Source: Zingiber officinale (lineage: Eukaryota; Streptophyta; Magnoliopsida; Zingiberales; Zingiberaceae). Taken from it: DNA of 64,000 nt. A program made the position numbers and the translations under genes. Below the pieces are notes generated by a model. That model was not told the DNA's origin. It saw only the letters and a program-made list of their open reading frames with translations, and ran no database searches. The stretch is taken from assembly GCF_018446385.1 (NCBI RefSeq), contig NC_056000.1:47524722-47588721 (forward strand), in the 5' to 3' direction. Shown here piece after piece: positions 21,201-32,159 of this stretch; the stretch's first letter is position 1; each line of letters starts with the position of its first letter.

Positions 21201-24200
21201 TTCACAAAAATTGGCTACTAATCCTGAACTTGTGTGCTTCCGGATTGATGAGGATTCTACCACTTTGGAGGACAATGAGTGTTCAGATGAATTAGGCATT
21301 TCTGGTCATGGGACTTGCTCAAAACAAGTTAAAGCTCTTGATGATCGAGAGCCACTTAAAGATGTCTCTTCAAGATATAGAAATGCACAAAATTCCTGTC
21401 CTCTTAGCAAGTTTATTGCAGGAAGCACAAGTGTTCAATCCTTAGATACAAAATTCTCTTGTGCAACTGAAATTAATGTTCAATCATCCCTGGGAAGCTC
21501 TTATACTAGCAGCATGGATCAGATGGGAGACATTGAGAATCAATGTTTTTCAGTAAATGGAGATATAGATAGGAACATGGCTAAATCCTTAAGCAACAGG
21601 TCTAGTGAACCTGAAATTAACACTAAAAAAGGTGGGAGAAATCTAAGCCAGGCAAGCATTCAGAAGGGATATAAGCCAAGTAATATTGTCTCCAATGTAT
21701 CCTCTTTCATCCCAATGATTAAGAAAAAGCAGCAAGCCACAACAACAAAAGGTAATCTTTCTATCTCTTTTTTTTTCTAGCTCTTGAATTGTTTATGTTC
21801 TAGCATCGCTAGACAATTTGTTTGGTATATGGTTGTGTATTTTTTACTATTTTAATAATCTTCTTAGATAAAATAAGTGAATATTGGGAGAGTCATGCCC
21901 CTATAACGGAGGGCTCTTTTAATACACTTGCTACAACTACCGAAAATGATGGTTTGAAATGTCTTGGTAAAAGTGTCTGTATTGGTATTGCATCAACTTC
22001 TTGAAATTATGCAAAACCGATTTATACAAGCAACAGCAATTACAACTTTTTATATTGTACATTGACGGTTTTGTGTGTTTAGAATAACGATTTGTGTGGG
22101 CAAGTGCAATGGTAACAATATACTAGATTTTGTGTACACATAGTACTGACCAGAGAATTCAAACACTGTGCTTTTAATAGTTATTAGTGCGCTATCATTT
22201 CTGTAATCATGCATCGGTAGAATAAGGTTATTTTGTTGAGCCCTAAGGAGAATAATAGATGAAGAAGTTACCATAAGGAAGAATTTTCCCAATGCTAAGC
22301 CTTAGTTTCATTGGTTGTAGAAAGGACAAAACTTCCTTTGTTGAGCCCTAGCTTTGCTAGTCAAAGGAAGAAGTACTAGGGATCTGTGTCTTGAGACAGG
22401 GTAGAGGAAGACAATGGAGTCTTGTCCCAGAACTAAGTGAAGAAAAAAAAATAGGAGAAAGGGCAGGACTGAAAATAACTGAAACCTTCGAGTTTTAATA
22501 ATTCAGTAGTTTCTTTGGCGAATCTATGATACATTTTTCGTGCATGGGAGCCATGTGATTGCATTGCATATGCATTTGTTCAAGCCAGTTCCTCTGAGTT
22601 TAAGATAACTTGCAAACAATATACTGACACTGATGAGTTGTTCACTTTTGCCTCCTATTCCATGGGAGCTTCTTAAGAAAATTACTTATGTTTTTGGTAT
22701 GAAAAGGCAATTGTTGAGAATTATTTTCTTTACCTATTTCGTTATATTATTTTGGCTAGCTCTTAGTAGGTAAGGTTATATTCCTAGATGGGCCAAGAAA
22801 AATTGTTCATAGTAGATTCTTTCAATTCTGTATTAAAAACAGTGATTGACATACATGCCAATACAATATACACATTATCCACATTTCTTTTGTCTGTGCT
22901 TTATTGAACAGAAGACCCTTCTCCTTGATGCTGCTATTACTCTCTGTAGGAAAGAAAGAAATTAAAGTGAAAGCGTTAGAGGCTGCTGAGGCTGCAAAGC
23001 GTCTTGAAGAAAAAAGGCAAAATGAACGGGAAGTAAGAAAAGCAGCAGCAAAGCTTGAGCGCGAAAGATTAGAGCACGAGAAGCAACTCAAGCAAAAACA
23101 ACTGGAGGAAAAAAGAAGAAAGGAAGCAGAAAGGTTAGAGCACGAGAAGCAACTCAAGCAAAAACAAGAGGAGGAAAAAAGAAGAAAAGAATCAGAAAGG
23201 TTAGAGCACGAGAAACAAGTCAAGCAAAAACAAGAGGAGGAAAAAAGAAGAAAAGAAGCAGAAAGGGTGGAGCACGAGAAACAACTCAAGCAAAAACAAG
23301 AGGAGGAAAAAAGAAGAAAAGAAGCAGAGAGGTTGGAGCACGAGAAACAACTCAAGCAAAAACAAGAGGAAGAAAAAAGAAGAAAGGAGGCAGAAGTTGC
23401 AGCTAGGAAGAGGCAACGAGAAGAAGATCAAAAGGAAAAGGACAGAAAAAGAAGATGCAATGAAGAAGCTCGGAAGTTGCAGAGAGAGGAGGACGAAAAG
23501 TTACGTGCAAAGAAAGAGGAAAAAGAACTTCGATCAAAAGCCCCAGTAAGTTTTTTTTTTATTCAATGCTATGGTTGACTAGATTTTCCTGACAGATAGG
23601 TTGTTTTGTACTAAATTGTGTCATCGTCGTAGGTTGATGATGGAAAGAAGAAAGGTCTAACACAAGATGCCAAGCAGCCTTTGCCATTGAAGGAAGCTGC
23701 TGGGTCTAGAAAAACCAATGAAGTGGAAACAGCTGCCGCAAAGGTAATGCTTGAATAGAAATTTTCTTCAGTTAAACAATTGCAACATGATAATCCTTCA
23801 ATTGAAATTTTAACATGCCTGGAAGTTGAAACCCATAATTCTCTTAACCTCGTGCTACTTATTCCCTAGAAAGTGTTTACCTATATATTTCAGTTTATGT
23901 TGCCTGATTTGTTGTTTTTTGTTTTTTTGGGTGAGAGATTGAAGGTACTTTAAGATAGTGAATTGGTACTTTGATTTTCCATAAAACTAAAAGTAGTTGG
24001 GATTCGGAAGCAATTTTCATATGATTAATAATGCTGCAAAATTTCTATTTCTCATATGCCGTACTATTCAAGCAACCACCCCTAGTTTTTCCTTTTTTCT
24101 CTATCGGGCTACTAGACTACTGAATAGAGTATCCAGCGTCTCATTAATTTGAGATATCTGACATTTTATCACTATTTCTTCCCACTTATTTCATCTAAAT

Positions 24201-24822
24201 CATTTTATTGCAGGTAGCTGCTGCCAGTGCAGACATCATTAAAGGACTAATTCAAGATAGGTTGTCTACTAACAGAGAAAATCAAGATTTTGATTCATAT
24301 GAAATATCCCCCTATAAGGATTCTGATGATGACGAGGATGGAGCAGATGAAAGCCTGCGGAGGAGGAAGAAGTACATTCCATCTTGGGCCAGGTAAGTAG
24401 TTAGTATAAAGTTTTAAATATAGTATGATAAAGAGAAAAATGTTGGCAAAGAGTTCACATAGCATGTAGGGAACCATGAGAACAGCAGCAATTCAAACTA
24501 CTAATCTGGTTAAATTAGACAATGCTAAAAACCAACTCTCATGAGATGTAAAAATGGTGATGCAGATGCTACAACGTTTTTCTTTGCAGATCTGCTAGTT
24601 TTTTCATTTAGCCTTATATTGTGTATGTTGTTTTTTAAAACATGTGTTGCTGAAATAAATTCAAACTATCAACTTGATTGTTGCAGAGGAGAACCCCTTG
24701 AAAAAAATCTGCTCGGGCAACAAGATATAAATCCATTCGACATTTTTTCTCGTAAGAATTCCTTCAGCTTAAATCAAGGTAAAAAATTAGATGATCCTGC
24801 CTTAGCCAATGTCATAAAGTGA
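15245..24822 (+). CDS. INCENP/WYR: INCENP-like chromosomal passenger protein (WYRD family)
   Basis: Seven exons (15245-15404, 18412-20081, 20464-21751, 22950-23545, 23633-23743, 24214-24392, 24687-24822) join in phase to 1379 residues. INCENP scaffolds the chromosomal passenger complex: its C-terminal IN-box binds and activates Aurora kinase at centromeres and the spindle midzone. The IN-box, about residues 1305-1345, reads SYEISPYKDSDDDEDGADES, then RRRKKYIPSWARGEPLEKNL. Before it, residues about 1040-1238 are an uninterrupted E/K/R-rich helix of the single-alpha-helix kind known in INCENP, built from 22-residue repeats. The N-terminal exon is conserved-looking (MAPIEQLFKKIFDRKCQIES, then PPSWLLESQN). 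The middle (residues 54-1039) is Ser-rich and disordered-looking, with about 80-residue internal repeats at 135-310. Intron 1 (3 kb) contains a solo LTR. A fragment of this gene is duplicated at 56105-57278. The family is clear from the IN-box plus helix; the middle exons rest on splice-phase agreement. Confidence 0.88.
16007..17537 (+). mobile_element. Solo LTR (probably Ty1/copia) in intron 1 of the INCENP-like gene
   Basis: The unit begins TGTTGGTGCAATTAGC and ends CACCGATTGTACA, so it has TG...CA ends. It is flanked by the 5-bp direct repeat AATTC at 16002-16006 and 17538-17542, the target duplication expected for an LTR element. It is 1531 bp long with a TATA box (CTATAAAAGGAG) near 17074, and no internal coding region is attached, so it is a solo LTR left by recombination. 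It lies in the same orientation as the host gene and within an intron. The copia assignment is a guess from LTR style. Confidence 0.82.
16026..16207 (+). repeat. 91-bp tandem duplication inside the solo LTR
   Basis: Two consecutive 91-bp units start at 16026 and 16117 (both CAGGGTTTTAATGTTTGACA) with about one visible difference, so the duplication is recent. Further down (16240-16680) looser repeats with GTGAAGCTAG, GGTAAGCCTAG and GGTGGTAGACTTGGAGGAGG continue the repetitive character. Confidence 0.85.
23072..23395 (+). repeat. 66-bp coding minisatellite in the INCENP helix
   Basis: The block GAGCACGAGAA(A/G)CAA recurs at 23072, 23138, 23204, 23270 and 23336, an exact 66-bp period. Each unit encodes 22 residues of the type RLEHEKQLKQKQEEEKRRKE. 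Because 66 is a multiple of three, unit gain or loss changes helix length without shifting the frame. The antisense strand is open by chance but encodes only a low-complexity Cys/Ser/Phe peptide. Confidence 0.95.
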
Positions 24823-25507
24823 GTTTAAGCTAACTTGTGATATTGAATTTTACCTTATGCAGTCCTATGCCCTCCTGTTGCTCGACGGTGGCCTATGTGA
24901 CGTAGAATATGATACATTCTTCACTTTGGTGAACAGAAAAATGATTCAAGTGTTGATGTACCTGGATGTAAACATTTCGACAAGAAATATTCTTAAAATG
25001 ATAGATTGGTTAAAATTTATCTTGTAGTATCACATAGATTTATATAGATCTTTTATGTCAACTAAGCATGAGTTGACAATTTACCATTGATGAGTTTAAA
25101 AATACTGAATGGCACACTCATGGTGTAGTTAAAAAAATAGATTGTTTTGCTTTTTTTAAAAATAAAAAAAGATGTTTTTTTTTCTTAGATAAGCATTGAT
25201 TAAAATATCACTTGAAATTTACATCAAAGGAAATATAAGATTGGTTAATTGTAATTCTACAAATTTAAATGATAAATCTTAAGATTACTAGATTTGTTAC
25301 ATTAATACGACCTATAGTTTATATCGATCTTCACTTATTGGAACTATCGGGTGTCGAAGAGTGGCCTTCGGATCCAACTCTTAGCTTCTGGAGTTGATGT
25401 GGTGGTGGAAGTTCGTTATTTGCTCCAAGATCTTTTTCTCCTTGACGGCTCGCTTCTCCCTTGGCAAAAAGAGTTAAAACCCTTATATAGCCTTAGGATT
25501 TGGCCGC

Positions 25508-25825
25508 GACGGCACGGTCGTGTAAGGGCGGCACGGCCGTGTAAGGGCGGCATGGCCGTGCCCTTCTTCGGTTCGGTGCGTGGCTACACGGCCGTGTAGC
25601 CCTTGGGCTCTGTCTTCTGGGGCACGGCCGTGCAAGGATGTACGGCCGTGCAAGTCTCCTTCTCCCCTGCACGGTCGTGCAAGTCTCCTTCTCTGTCTGG
25701 GGTGGCACAACCGTTTAGGGTTGCACGGTCATATGTTGACTGACTACTGTTGTGATCGCACGATCGTACAGGGTTGTACGATCTTATGCTCTTAATCTCC
25801 TATTTGACCACATGATCGTGCAAAT
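25508..25825. repeat. Cluster of about ten GCACGGCCGTGC-type palindromes
   Basis: Exact or one-to-two-base variants of the palindrome CACGGCCGTG occur about ten times in 320 bp, often followed by AAGG or AAGTCTCC. Later copies drift to CACGGTCATA, CACGATCGTA and CATGATCGTG, mostly by C-to-T or G-to-A changes. Each copy is self-complementary. The block lies in probable transposon debris. Confidence 0.8.
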
Positions 25826-26545
25826 CTTACCTTTTTTATTGTCCATGACTTTTCATTTTATTTGTTATACTTTATCATGAACTCATAGAAATTATTATTT
25901 TATTTTTATTTCTACCATTTATTTAATTAGTTAATTATTTACTTTTCATGGGTTTGTCCCCATTGTGGATTCTCTTTCCAACTTTATGGAACATCTTACT
26001 GGATCTGGGAAGTAGATTCTCTTAAACCTATTAAAAATCCACGACAGTTGGACTTAACAACTTCACCCCCTCAATTTCTTGAAATTCATTTCCCTTCCCC
26101 ATATCACAAATTATGCATTCATTTATTATAAAAAAAATCCCCATAAAAGGGAGGAAGAGGCCTTCCTTTTTTCTAAAGAAGTAAGAATCAAAGAAGTTGA
26201 TGGATAGAGAATGAATGATGCGCAAGGAGCTCCATAGTCAAACAATCCATTGAATTTGGGTGTTCCAAGCAACAACACTGGTGGAGGAGATGAGGCAAAC
26301 GGTTGGCCTTCTTGGAGGATTGATACGATGTCAAGCGTCAATTTTTAGGTAGCATGGCGATCTCTAGCACTTGTAGGTGCAGCTTCGTATGAGTATAATA
26401 GCAGTGTGAGTTGGCAGGTGTGGTTGATGCAAATGAACATGAAACAACAGGAAGTCTTGAGGCACGGGGTTGAACAAGAACAATTGCGAGATCATAAGAA
26501 AGAGTGCTAGGAGGGTTCCATAAAGAGAGCAATAGAGTGAATCAT

Positions 26546-26756
26546 TATGGTAACAGGCGAATATGTTCGTCCCAACATCTCTGTCAACTCATCCCAAGGT
26601 CAATACGGAGGAGATAAATCACGGACGACTACTAGCCTTTAGAATAGTGACTAGCACATAAGGAAGATATTTACTTTGATTTTATCGAGATTCGAACCCC
26701 ACACCTGATTGTGGCAACACTTCATGCAGTAGCCACTAGATCCATCTGAGGGGACT
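26546..26756 (-). mobile_element. tRNA-derived SINE with a 17-bp target duplication
   Basis: Read on the minus strand from 26756, the unit starts AGTCCCCTCAGATGGATCTA and has a tRNA-like head with a degenerate A box (TGGATCTAGTGG) and a good B box (GGTTCGAATCT), then a unique body of about 140 bp. Both sides carry the same 17 bases, GCAATAGAGTGAATCAT, at 26529-26545 and 26757-26773. A long target duplication and a Pol III head without coding capacity define a SINE; the style resembles plant Au-like families. The perfect duplication implies a fairly recent insertion. Confidence 0.9.
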
Positions 26757-27511
26757 GCAATAGAGTGAATCATGAAGTCAGATCTAGCTGCTTGATGAAG
26801 AAAACAAACTAAGGGAATTTAACTCTGGTATCACTAGTAGAAAATAAGGCCTAAATATCCCTTCCGCATAGTAATAGGTCCTCTATATCGAAAGTTGGCA
26901 AATATTCAATTCAGCTGAGAAGACAATAATATAAGCATGAATATCAACTTTTTTTTTTCACAATTAAAGAGAACATTAAGGTTTTTAAAGGAGTGCTCAA
27001 ATGCCCTCAGTAAAAATTCTCAGCATATTTAGTTTGTGTAGGAAGTGACATTAGAGGAATCAAATTAATAGGTTGAAGTCTTATGGTTTAGAAGTGTAAA
27101 TGGAGACATTAAATTATTGTCACAATTTTATCAATTGGTAAATATGAATTTCCAATTCCTAATTTCTCTTATCAAATCAACATAAAGGCAAATAGTAATG
27201 CAACTTTCGCTTTTACCCATTAATAAAATTGTTTTAACAAATCTATTAATATATCTGTGAGTGTTTGTTCATTACTTTGAAGTTAAAGTTTAATATTTAC
27301 TCTGCAATCTATCAAGGTAAGTGCTCTACTACGTGAATAAGTCAATAAGAGACACGCATATGGATATTAGAAGCATTGCATTAATTACTTTTATAAAGAA
27401 TATATACCCTTTAGGTTAAAAGAGCACACCATACCGATTAATTATGATTAGCCCAAGTCATCCTGGTGACTCCTGAATTTGCACCTTTCTTGTTGTGAGA
27501 AAACTGGTTCA

Positions 27512-27761
27512 GGGAGGCGCTTCGGGGGCCGCAGTGGAGCCCTGTGGGCGACCTGTTGGGCGCTGAGGTGGAGGAGCTGAGGCTGCGGGAACTCGACTTG
27601 TTGCAGAGTGCGTTGGAGTGGGTGCGAGCGGAGGCATTGAGCAGGATTAAGATAGCGGATCTACCTTTTTTAAAAGTGATTATCGGAAAAGAGACGAGCA
27701 GCGGAGGCTTTGCCGTCTATTCTGTCTCTGCAGCTGTACCGACCTCTATGTCGGATTTTAG
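27512..27761 (+). pseudogene. 5'-truncated fragment of a type I MADS-box gene
   Basis: Homology to the copies at 53.2 and 55.5 kb begins at the GAGGCGCT block and encodes PVGDLLGAEVEELRLRELDL then LQSALEWVRAEALSR, the linker region downstream of the MADS box. A diverged stretch follows, then the tail motif GGFAVYS, matching GEGFAFS in the other copies. The DNA-binding MADS box is absent and no start is present, so this is a relic of the 3' half. Its position just left of the large retroelement nest suggests that it and the 53-kb copy were once closer together. Confidence 0.85.
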
Positions 27762-28457
27762 CGTCAATTCTAACCGGAAAATACCTAATTTGTATTTTGA
27801 TAGTTCATTTATTTTATTTTATTTTTGAACACGTAATTAAATAAAACATTAGCAGTTTTTTTTTATTCAAATGGACTGGGGGCTTTGACGGATCTGACTC
27901 ATCTTGTATTTTTTGGGATAGCTCGTATTATCACTTTTCAAATTATGAGTGAGCAAAAGTTCGGTTAAACCGAAAAACCCGATTAAATCGATCGAATTTA
28001 AAAATTCGGTTCGGTTTATTCGAAAATTCAATTTTTTGTTTCCAAAATATCGGTTAATTCAGTTCGGGTTCGGTTTTGAATTTTTTTTATTTGGTTAAAT
28101 TGAATAGACCGAATAAATCAAATTTTTTAACCAAATCAATTTTTTAGATTATAAATTTTAGACTGAATCAAATTTTTATTAAGTCAAACTAAATTTTTAA
28201 AAAAATCCATTAATTCGATTTGTTCGGCTCAATTTATTCGATTTTATTAAAAATTCGGTTCAATTCAATTTTATTGTTTTGGTGCAAATGGATAGGAAGT
28301 AGAACAGTTTCTTGTTGAATACAACACAACACTGAAGCTACACATTTTTCTTTTTATTCAATGACAACCTCCCATTATAAATCTGCTACTCTTTGTGTGG
28401 ATGTTTCGTAAATATTATAAATTATGCTGATACAATTCATTGCTGTCCTTCCTCCTC

Positions 28458-28497
<40 letters not shown>
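27762..28497. other. AT-rich spacer with TTCGGTT-rich repeat and (ATT)n microsatellite
   Basis: Between 27960 and 28275 motifs of the type TTCGGTT and AACCGAA alternate on both strands, as in known low-complexity MITE-like plant repeats. From 28459 a pure ATT microsatellite runs to the insertion point of the gypsy element, so the element landed inside the microsatellite. No gene is seen. Confidence 0.6.
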
Positions 28498-28502
<5 letters not shown>

Positions 28503-28503
<1 letters not shown>

Positions 28504-31500
28504 GATCTGGCGATTAGAACAGAGGACTCCCATTCTGAAGGGTCGATGTCATGTGGAGGTCAAAGGGTCAGGTAGTCCGTCGAAGAAGGGTGAGCCGACC
28601 GGAGAGGGGTCAATGCCACGCTGTAGCCGTCCGGCCAAGTGGCCGACCGGAGAAGGAGAGGCCGACCTCCCAACCGATCCCGGCAGACCGATCGGTGAAT
28701 AGCCAAGGGCAATAGGCACCCCGACTGAAGTCGGGGTTCTGACGCTCAATAGAACAGTAGCAAGGAGCCGAGCGGAAGGCCTAAGAGAAGGTGATACTGC
28801 TAACAGGCCCTACATAGTACCCTACCGAAAATCTCCCCAGCATATCGATGCATATGGCAGGCCGGCGAGATGGGAATTCCGTCCGGCTGTCGCATAAAAT
28901 GAGGGCCATCCGGACGTCACTCCTGTTGGTTGCTACTCGGAAAACCTAGAGGTTCCACTGTACAAAAATTTTGTACAAAGGTCTGAACCTTTTCCTAGCT
29001 ACCATGTGTTCTTTTAAATTAAATTTTGGATCGCCTGCGGAACTTAACACGTTTGATCCAAAACTTAATCTATTTGTTCTTTTAGGTTTTGACTTGGATC
29101 TCCTGCGGAACTTAACACGTTCGACCCAAATCACCTTAAGTTATTAATTCCATTAAATATTAATTTCCATAATTGGTTCTCAGTACTGACGTGGCGAGGC
29201 ACACGACTTTCTTGGATATGGGAGCAACCACCACCGACTTGACAAAACCTTTTATAGAAAGCTAATATTTAATTTCCTAAAATAACTTTAGGTTAACCGA
29301 AAAGAACAATCAAATGACAAGGAAAAGAAAAAACAAAAGAACACAACATCGAAAAACATATTCGAAATTCTAGAATCGTAAGCCTCTTGTATTTGGTATT
29401 ATTTCCATAAATAACTAGTATGATGCGGAAAGAAAAATTACTAGTTATACCTTGTAGAAAAACCTCTTGATCTTCTACCGTATTCCTCTTCTAACCTCGG
29501 ACGTTGTGTGGACAACGATCTTCTGAGATGAGAACCACCAAGCACCTTCTTCTTCCTTACAAGTTTCGGCCACCACAATTCTCCAAGAGAAGTAGAGGTC
29601 CGGCCACCACCACCAAGCTCCAAGGGATGCAAGAAACAAAACCACCTTTCTCTCCTTCTTCTCCTAGCTAGAACCGGCCACCATCAAGAGCTCCAAAAGA
29701 GAGGTTGTCGCTGGCCATAAGAAGAAGAGAAGAGGAAGAAGCTAGGGCCGGCCACCAAGGAGGAAAAGAGAGGAGAAGAAATAATAGAGGTTGATCTTTT
29801 TGAAGCCTTCTCTACCCCCTCTTTTATAATCCTTGGTCTTGGCAAATAAGGAAATTTAATTAAAAACTTCCTTAATTATTTTGCCATGAAAAAGAAAATT
29901 TTATTTAATTAAAAATAATTTCCTTTTTACAAATACAATGGCCGGCCACACCATTCCACAAATCAAGGAAATTTTAATTCACACAAGAATTAAAACTTCC
30001 TAATTTGCTTTCAGAAATTTATAAAAATTTCTCAAATAATTTTTCCCTTCATGGTGGTTAATAAAAAGGAAATTTTATAAATTAAAATATTTCTTTTAAA
30101 CATGTGGATAAAAAGAAAGTTATCTCTAAAAATTAAAATCTCTTTTAATCTACAAATAAAGAAAGATATCAAATCTTTTCTTAATCTTTTGTAGAAACTT
30201 ATAAAAGAGAATATTTAATTTTAAACTCTCTTTTAAATCATGAACATGATTAAAATTGAAAGTTTTCTTAAAATTTAAAATCCTCCTTTAATCAACAAAT
30301 AAGGAAAGATTTCAAATTTTAAACTCTCTTTTAAACATGTAGATGATTTACAAATAAGGAAAGTTTTTACCAAAAATTAAAACCATCCTTTAATCTACAA
30401 ATAAGGAAAGAGATTAATCTCTTCTCTTAATCTTTTGTAGAAAGTTATGAAAGGAAATTATTAATTTTTTAAACTCTCTTTTAAAATCATGATATCCACA
30501 TAAGAAATAATTTTAATAAAAATCCTTTTTAATATTCTAGTGGCCGGCCACCTAAGCTTGGGACCCAAGCTTTGGCCGGCCACCTACATGGCTCATCCAC
30601 TTGGACTTGGCCGGCCCTAGCTTGGGTTCCAAGCTAGCTTGGCCGACCCCATTGGATGGGTAAGAAGGTGGGTATGCGGTGGGTATAAATCTCTATATAC
30701 TAGAGGCTACGATAGGGACCGAGAGGAGGAATTGGTTTTGGTCTCCCGATGAAATTAAGCATCCCGTATCGCCCCGAACACACAACTTAATTTCATCAAT
30801 AATAATTCATTCCACTAAAGAACTATTATTGAACTACCGCACCAATCCCAAATTACATTTTGGGCTCCTTCTTATTATGAGTGTGTTAGTCTCCCTGTGT
30901 TTAAGATAACAAATGTCCACTAATTAAGTAAGTTACTGACAACTCACTTAATTAATATCTAGCTCCAAGAGTAGTACCACTCAACTTCATCGTCATGTCG
31001 GACTATGTCCACCTGCAGGGTTTAACATGACAATCCTTATGAGCTCCTCTTGGGGACATTCTCAACCTAGATCACTAGGACACAGTTTCCTTCTATAATC
31101 AACAACACACACTAAAAGTGATATCATTTCCCAACTTATCGGGTTTATTGATTCATCGAACTAAATCTCACCCATTGATAAATTAAAGAAATAAATATCA
31201 AATATATGTGCTTGTTATTATATTAGGATTAAGAGCACACACTTCCATAATAACTGAGGTCTTTGTTTCTTTATAAAGTCAGTATAAAAGAAACGACCTC
31301 TAATGGTCCTACTCAATACACTCTAAGTGTACTAGTATAATTATATAGTTAAGATAAACTAATATCTAATTACACTACGACCTTCCAATGGTTTGTTCCT
31401 TTCCATTATGGTCGTGAGCTACTGTTTATAATTTATAAGGAAACCGATAACATGATCTTCTGTGTGTGACACCACACACCATGTTATCTACAATATAAAT

Positions 31501-32091
31501 TAATTGAACAACTACATTTATCATAAATGTAGATATTTGACCAATGTGATTCTTATTTCTAGATAAATGTTTATACCAAAAGCTAGGCTTTTTAGTATAC
31601 ACTCTAACAACTCCTCGTCCGGACGGACGTACCGGCCTGTGGGGTAGGGAAGGGCAAGGACATCTTCTGACAGCTGTCAAGTCCTATGACTAGGCCATAC
31701 TCTAAGTCTGACAGTTAGGTGTTCTATTGTCCCATCGAAGACGTGCTTGGACTGTAGCAGTATGGCGTCAGGTAAGTTTTCTGACAAACACATACCGAGG
31801 TATGGGCTGCAGACACGTAGGCGCCTCAGTGGATGTGCAGGAGCTCTTTCACCGCTCTATATAAAGAGCCTCATACTTCGCCGGAGGTACGCGTTCAAGA
31901 CCTTTGGAGCTACTTTTTTCGCCATCTGCTTACCTGACTTGAGCGTCGGAGGGTCACCGCCGGGAACCCCTTCCCGGCCCGACTTCTGTGCAGGTTCGCC
32001 GGAGCTTCGTGCCACCAGTCGAAGATCCACGTCAGCAGTCGAAGAGCGCCCCGTGCCCAGCGTCCGTTGATTCAGCATTCGGGCAGGATCA
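28503..32091 (+). repeat. 5' LTR of the gypsy element, interrupted by a solo LTR
   Basis: The LTR sequence proper is 28503-28923 plus 31615-32091, 898 bp in total, ending GGATCA directly before the primer-binding site. It matches 43617-43947 plus 51745-52311, the 3' LTR. The ends are TGATC...GATCA inverted repeats. The interruption is the insertion at 28924-31609 with its extra 5-bp target copy. Confidence 0.95.
28924..31609 (-). mobile_element. 2.7-kb solo LTR inserted in the gypsy 5' LTR
   Basis: The insert runs from TGTTGGTTGCTACTCGG to CTCTAACA and is flanked by ACTCC at 28919-28923 and 31610-31614. The uninterrupted sequence is seen in the other gypsy LTR at about 51831, which proves the insertion. 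Read on the minus strand it begins TGTTAGAGTGTATACTAAAA and has a TATAAAAGAGGGGG box near 29820, so it probably reads leftward. It has no coding region and is likely a copia-type solo LTR. CCGGCC-rich blocks and AAATTAAA/TTTAATTT-rich stretches make up its middle. Confidence 0.88.
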
Positions 32092-32159
32092 ATTTGGCGC
32101 CATCTGTGGGAACGCTCCTGCATCCGAACGGAAACAATGGACGAGGCTGGATGACAACA

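Larger units (their letters stand above)
24823..27511. other. Intergenic region downstream of the INCENP-like gene
   Basis: This contains the INCENP-like 3' region, a cluster of CACGGCCGTG palindromes (25508-25825), a SINE (26546-26756) and otherwise AT-rich unrecognised DNA. The segment 25330-26060 looks transposon-derived, with a TATATAG box near 25484, but I found no matched ends. No protein-coding gene is supported. Confidence 0.55.

Noticed and set aside
22822-23355. Antisense 177-residue Cys/Ser/Phe-rich open frame
   Set aside because: It is the complement of the 66-bp coding repeat in the INCENP helix, and its repeats simply mirror that minisatellite.
23072-23395. CRISPR-like regular repeat spacing
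   Set aside because: The repeats are contiguous, in frame and coding, and this is a plant nuclear genome.
25483-25710. Arg/His-rich frames on the minus strand
   Set aside because: They arise from the CACGGCCGTG palindrome cluster, which leaves several frames open by base composition.
27950-28280. TTCGGTT-rich stretch as a telomere-like repeat
   Set aside because: The motif is not the plant telomere unit TTTAGGG, and it alternates between strands as in MITE-type low-complexity repeats.
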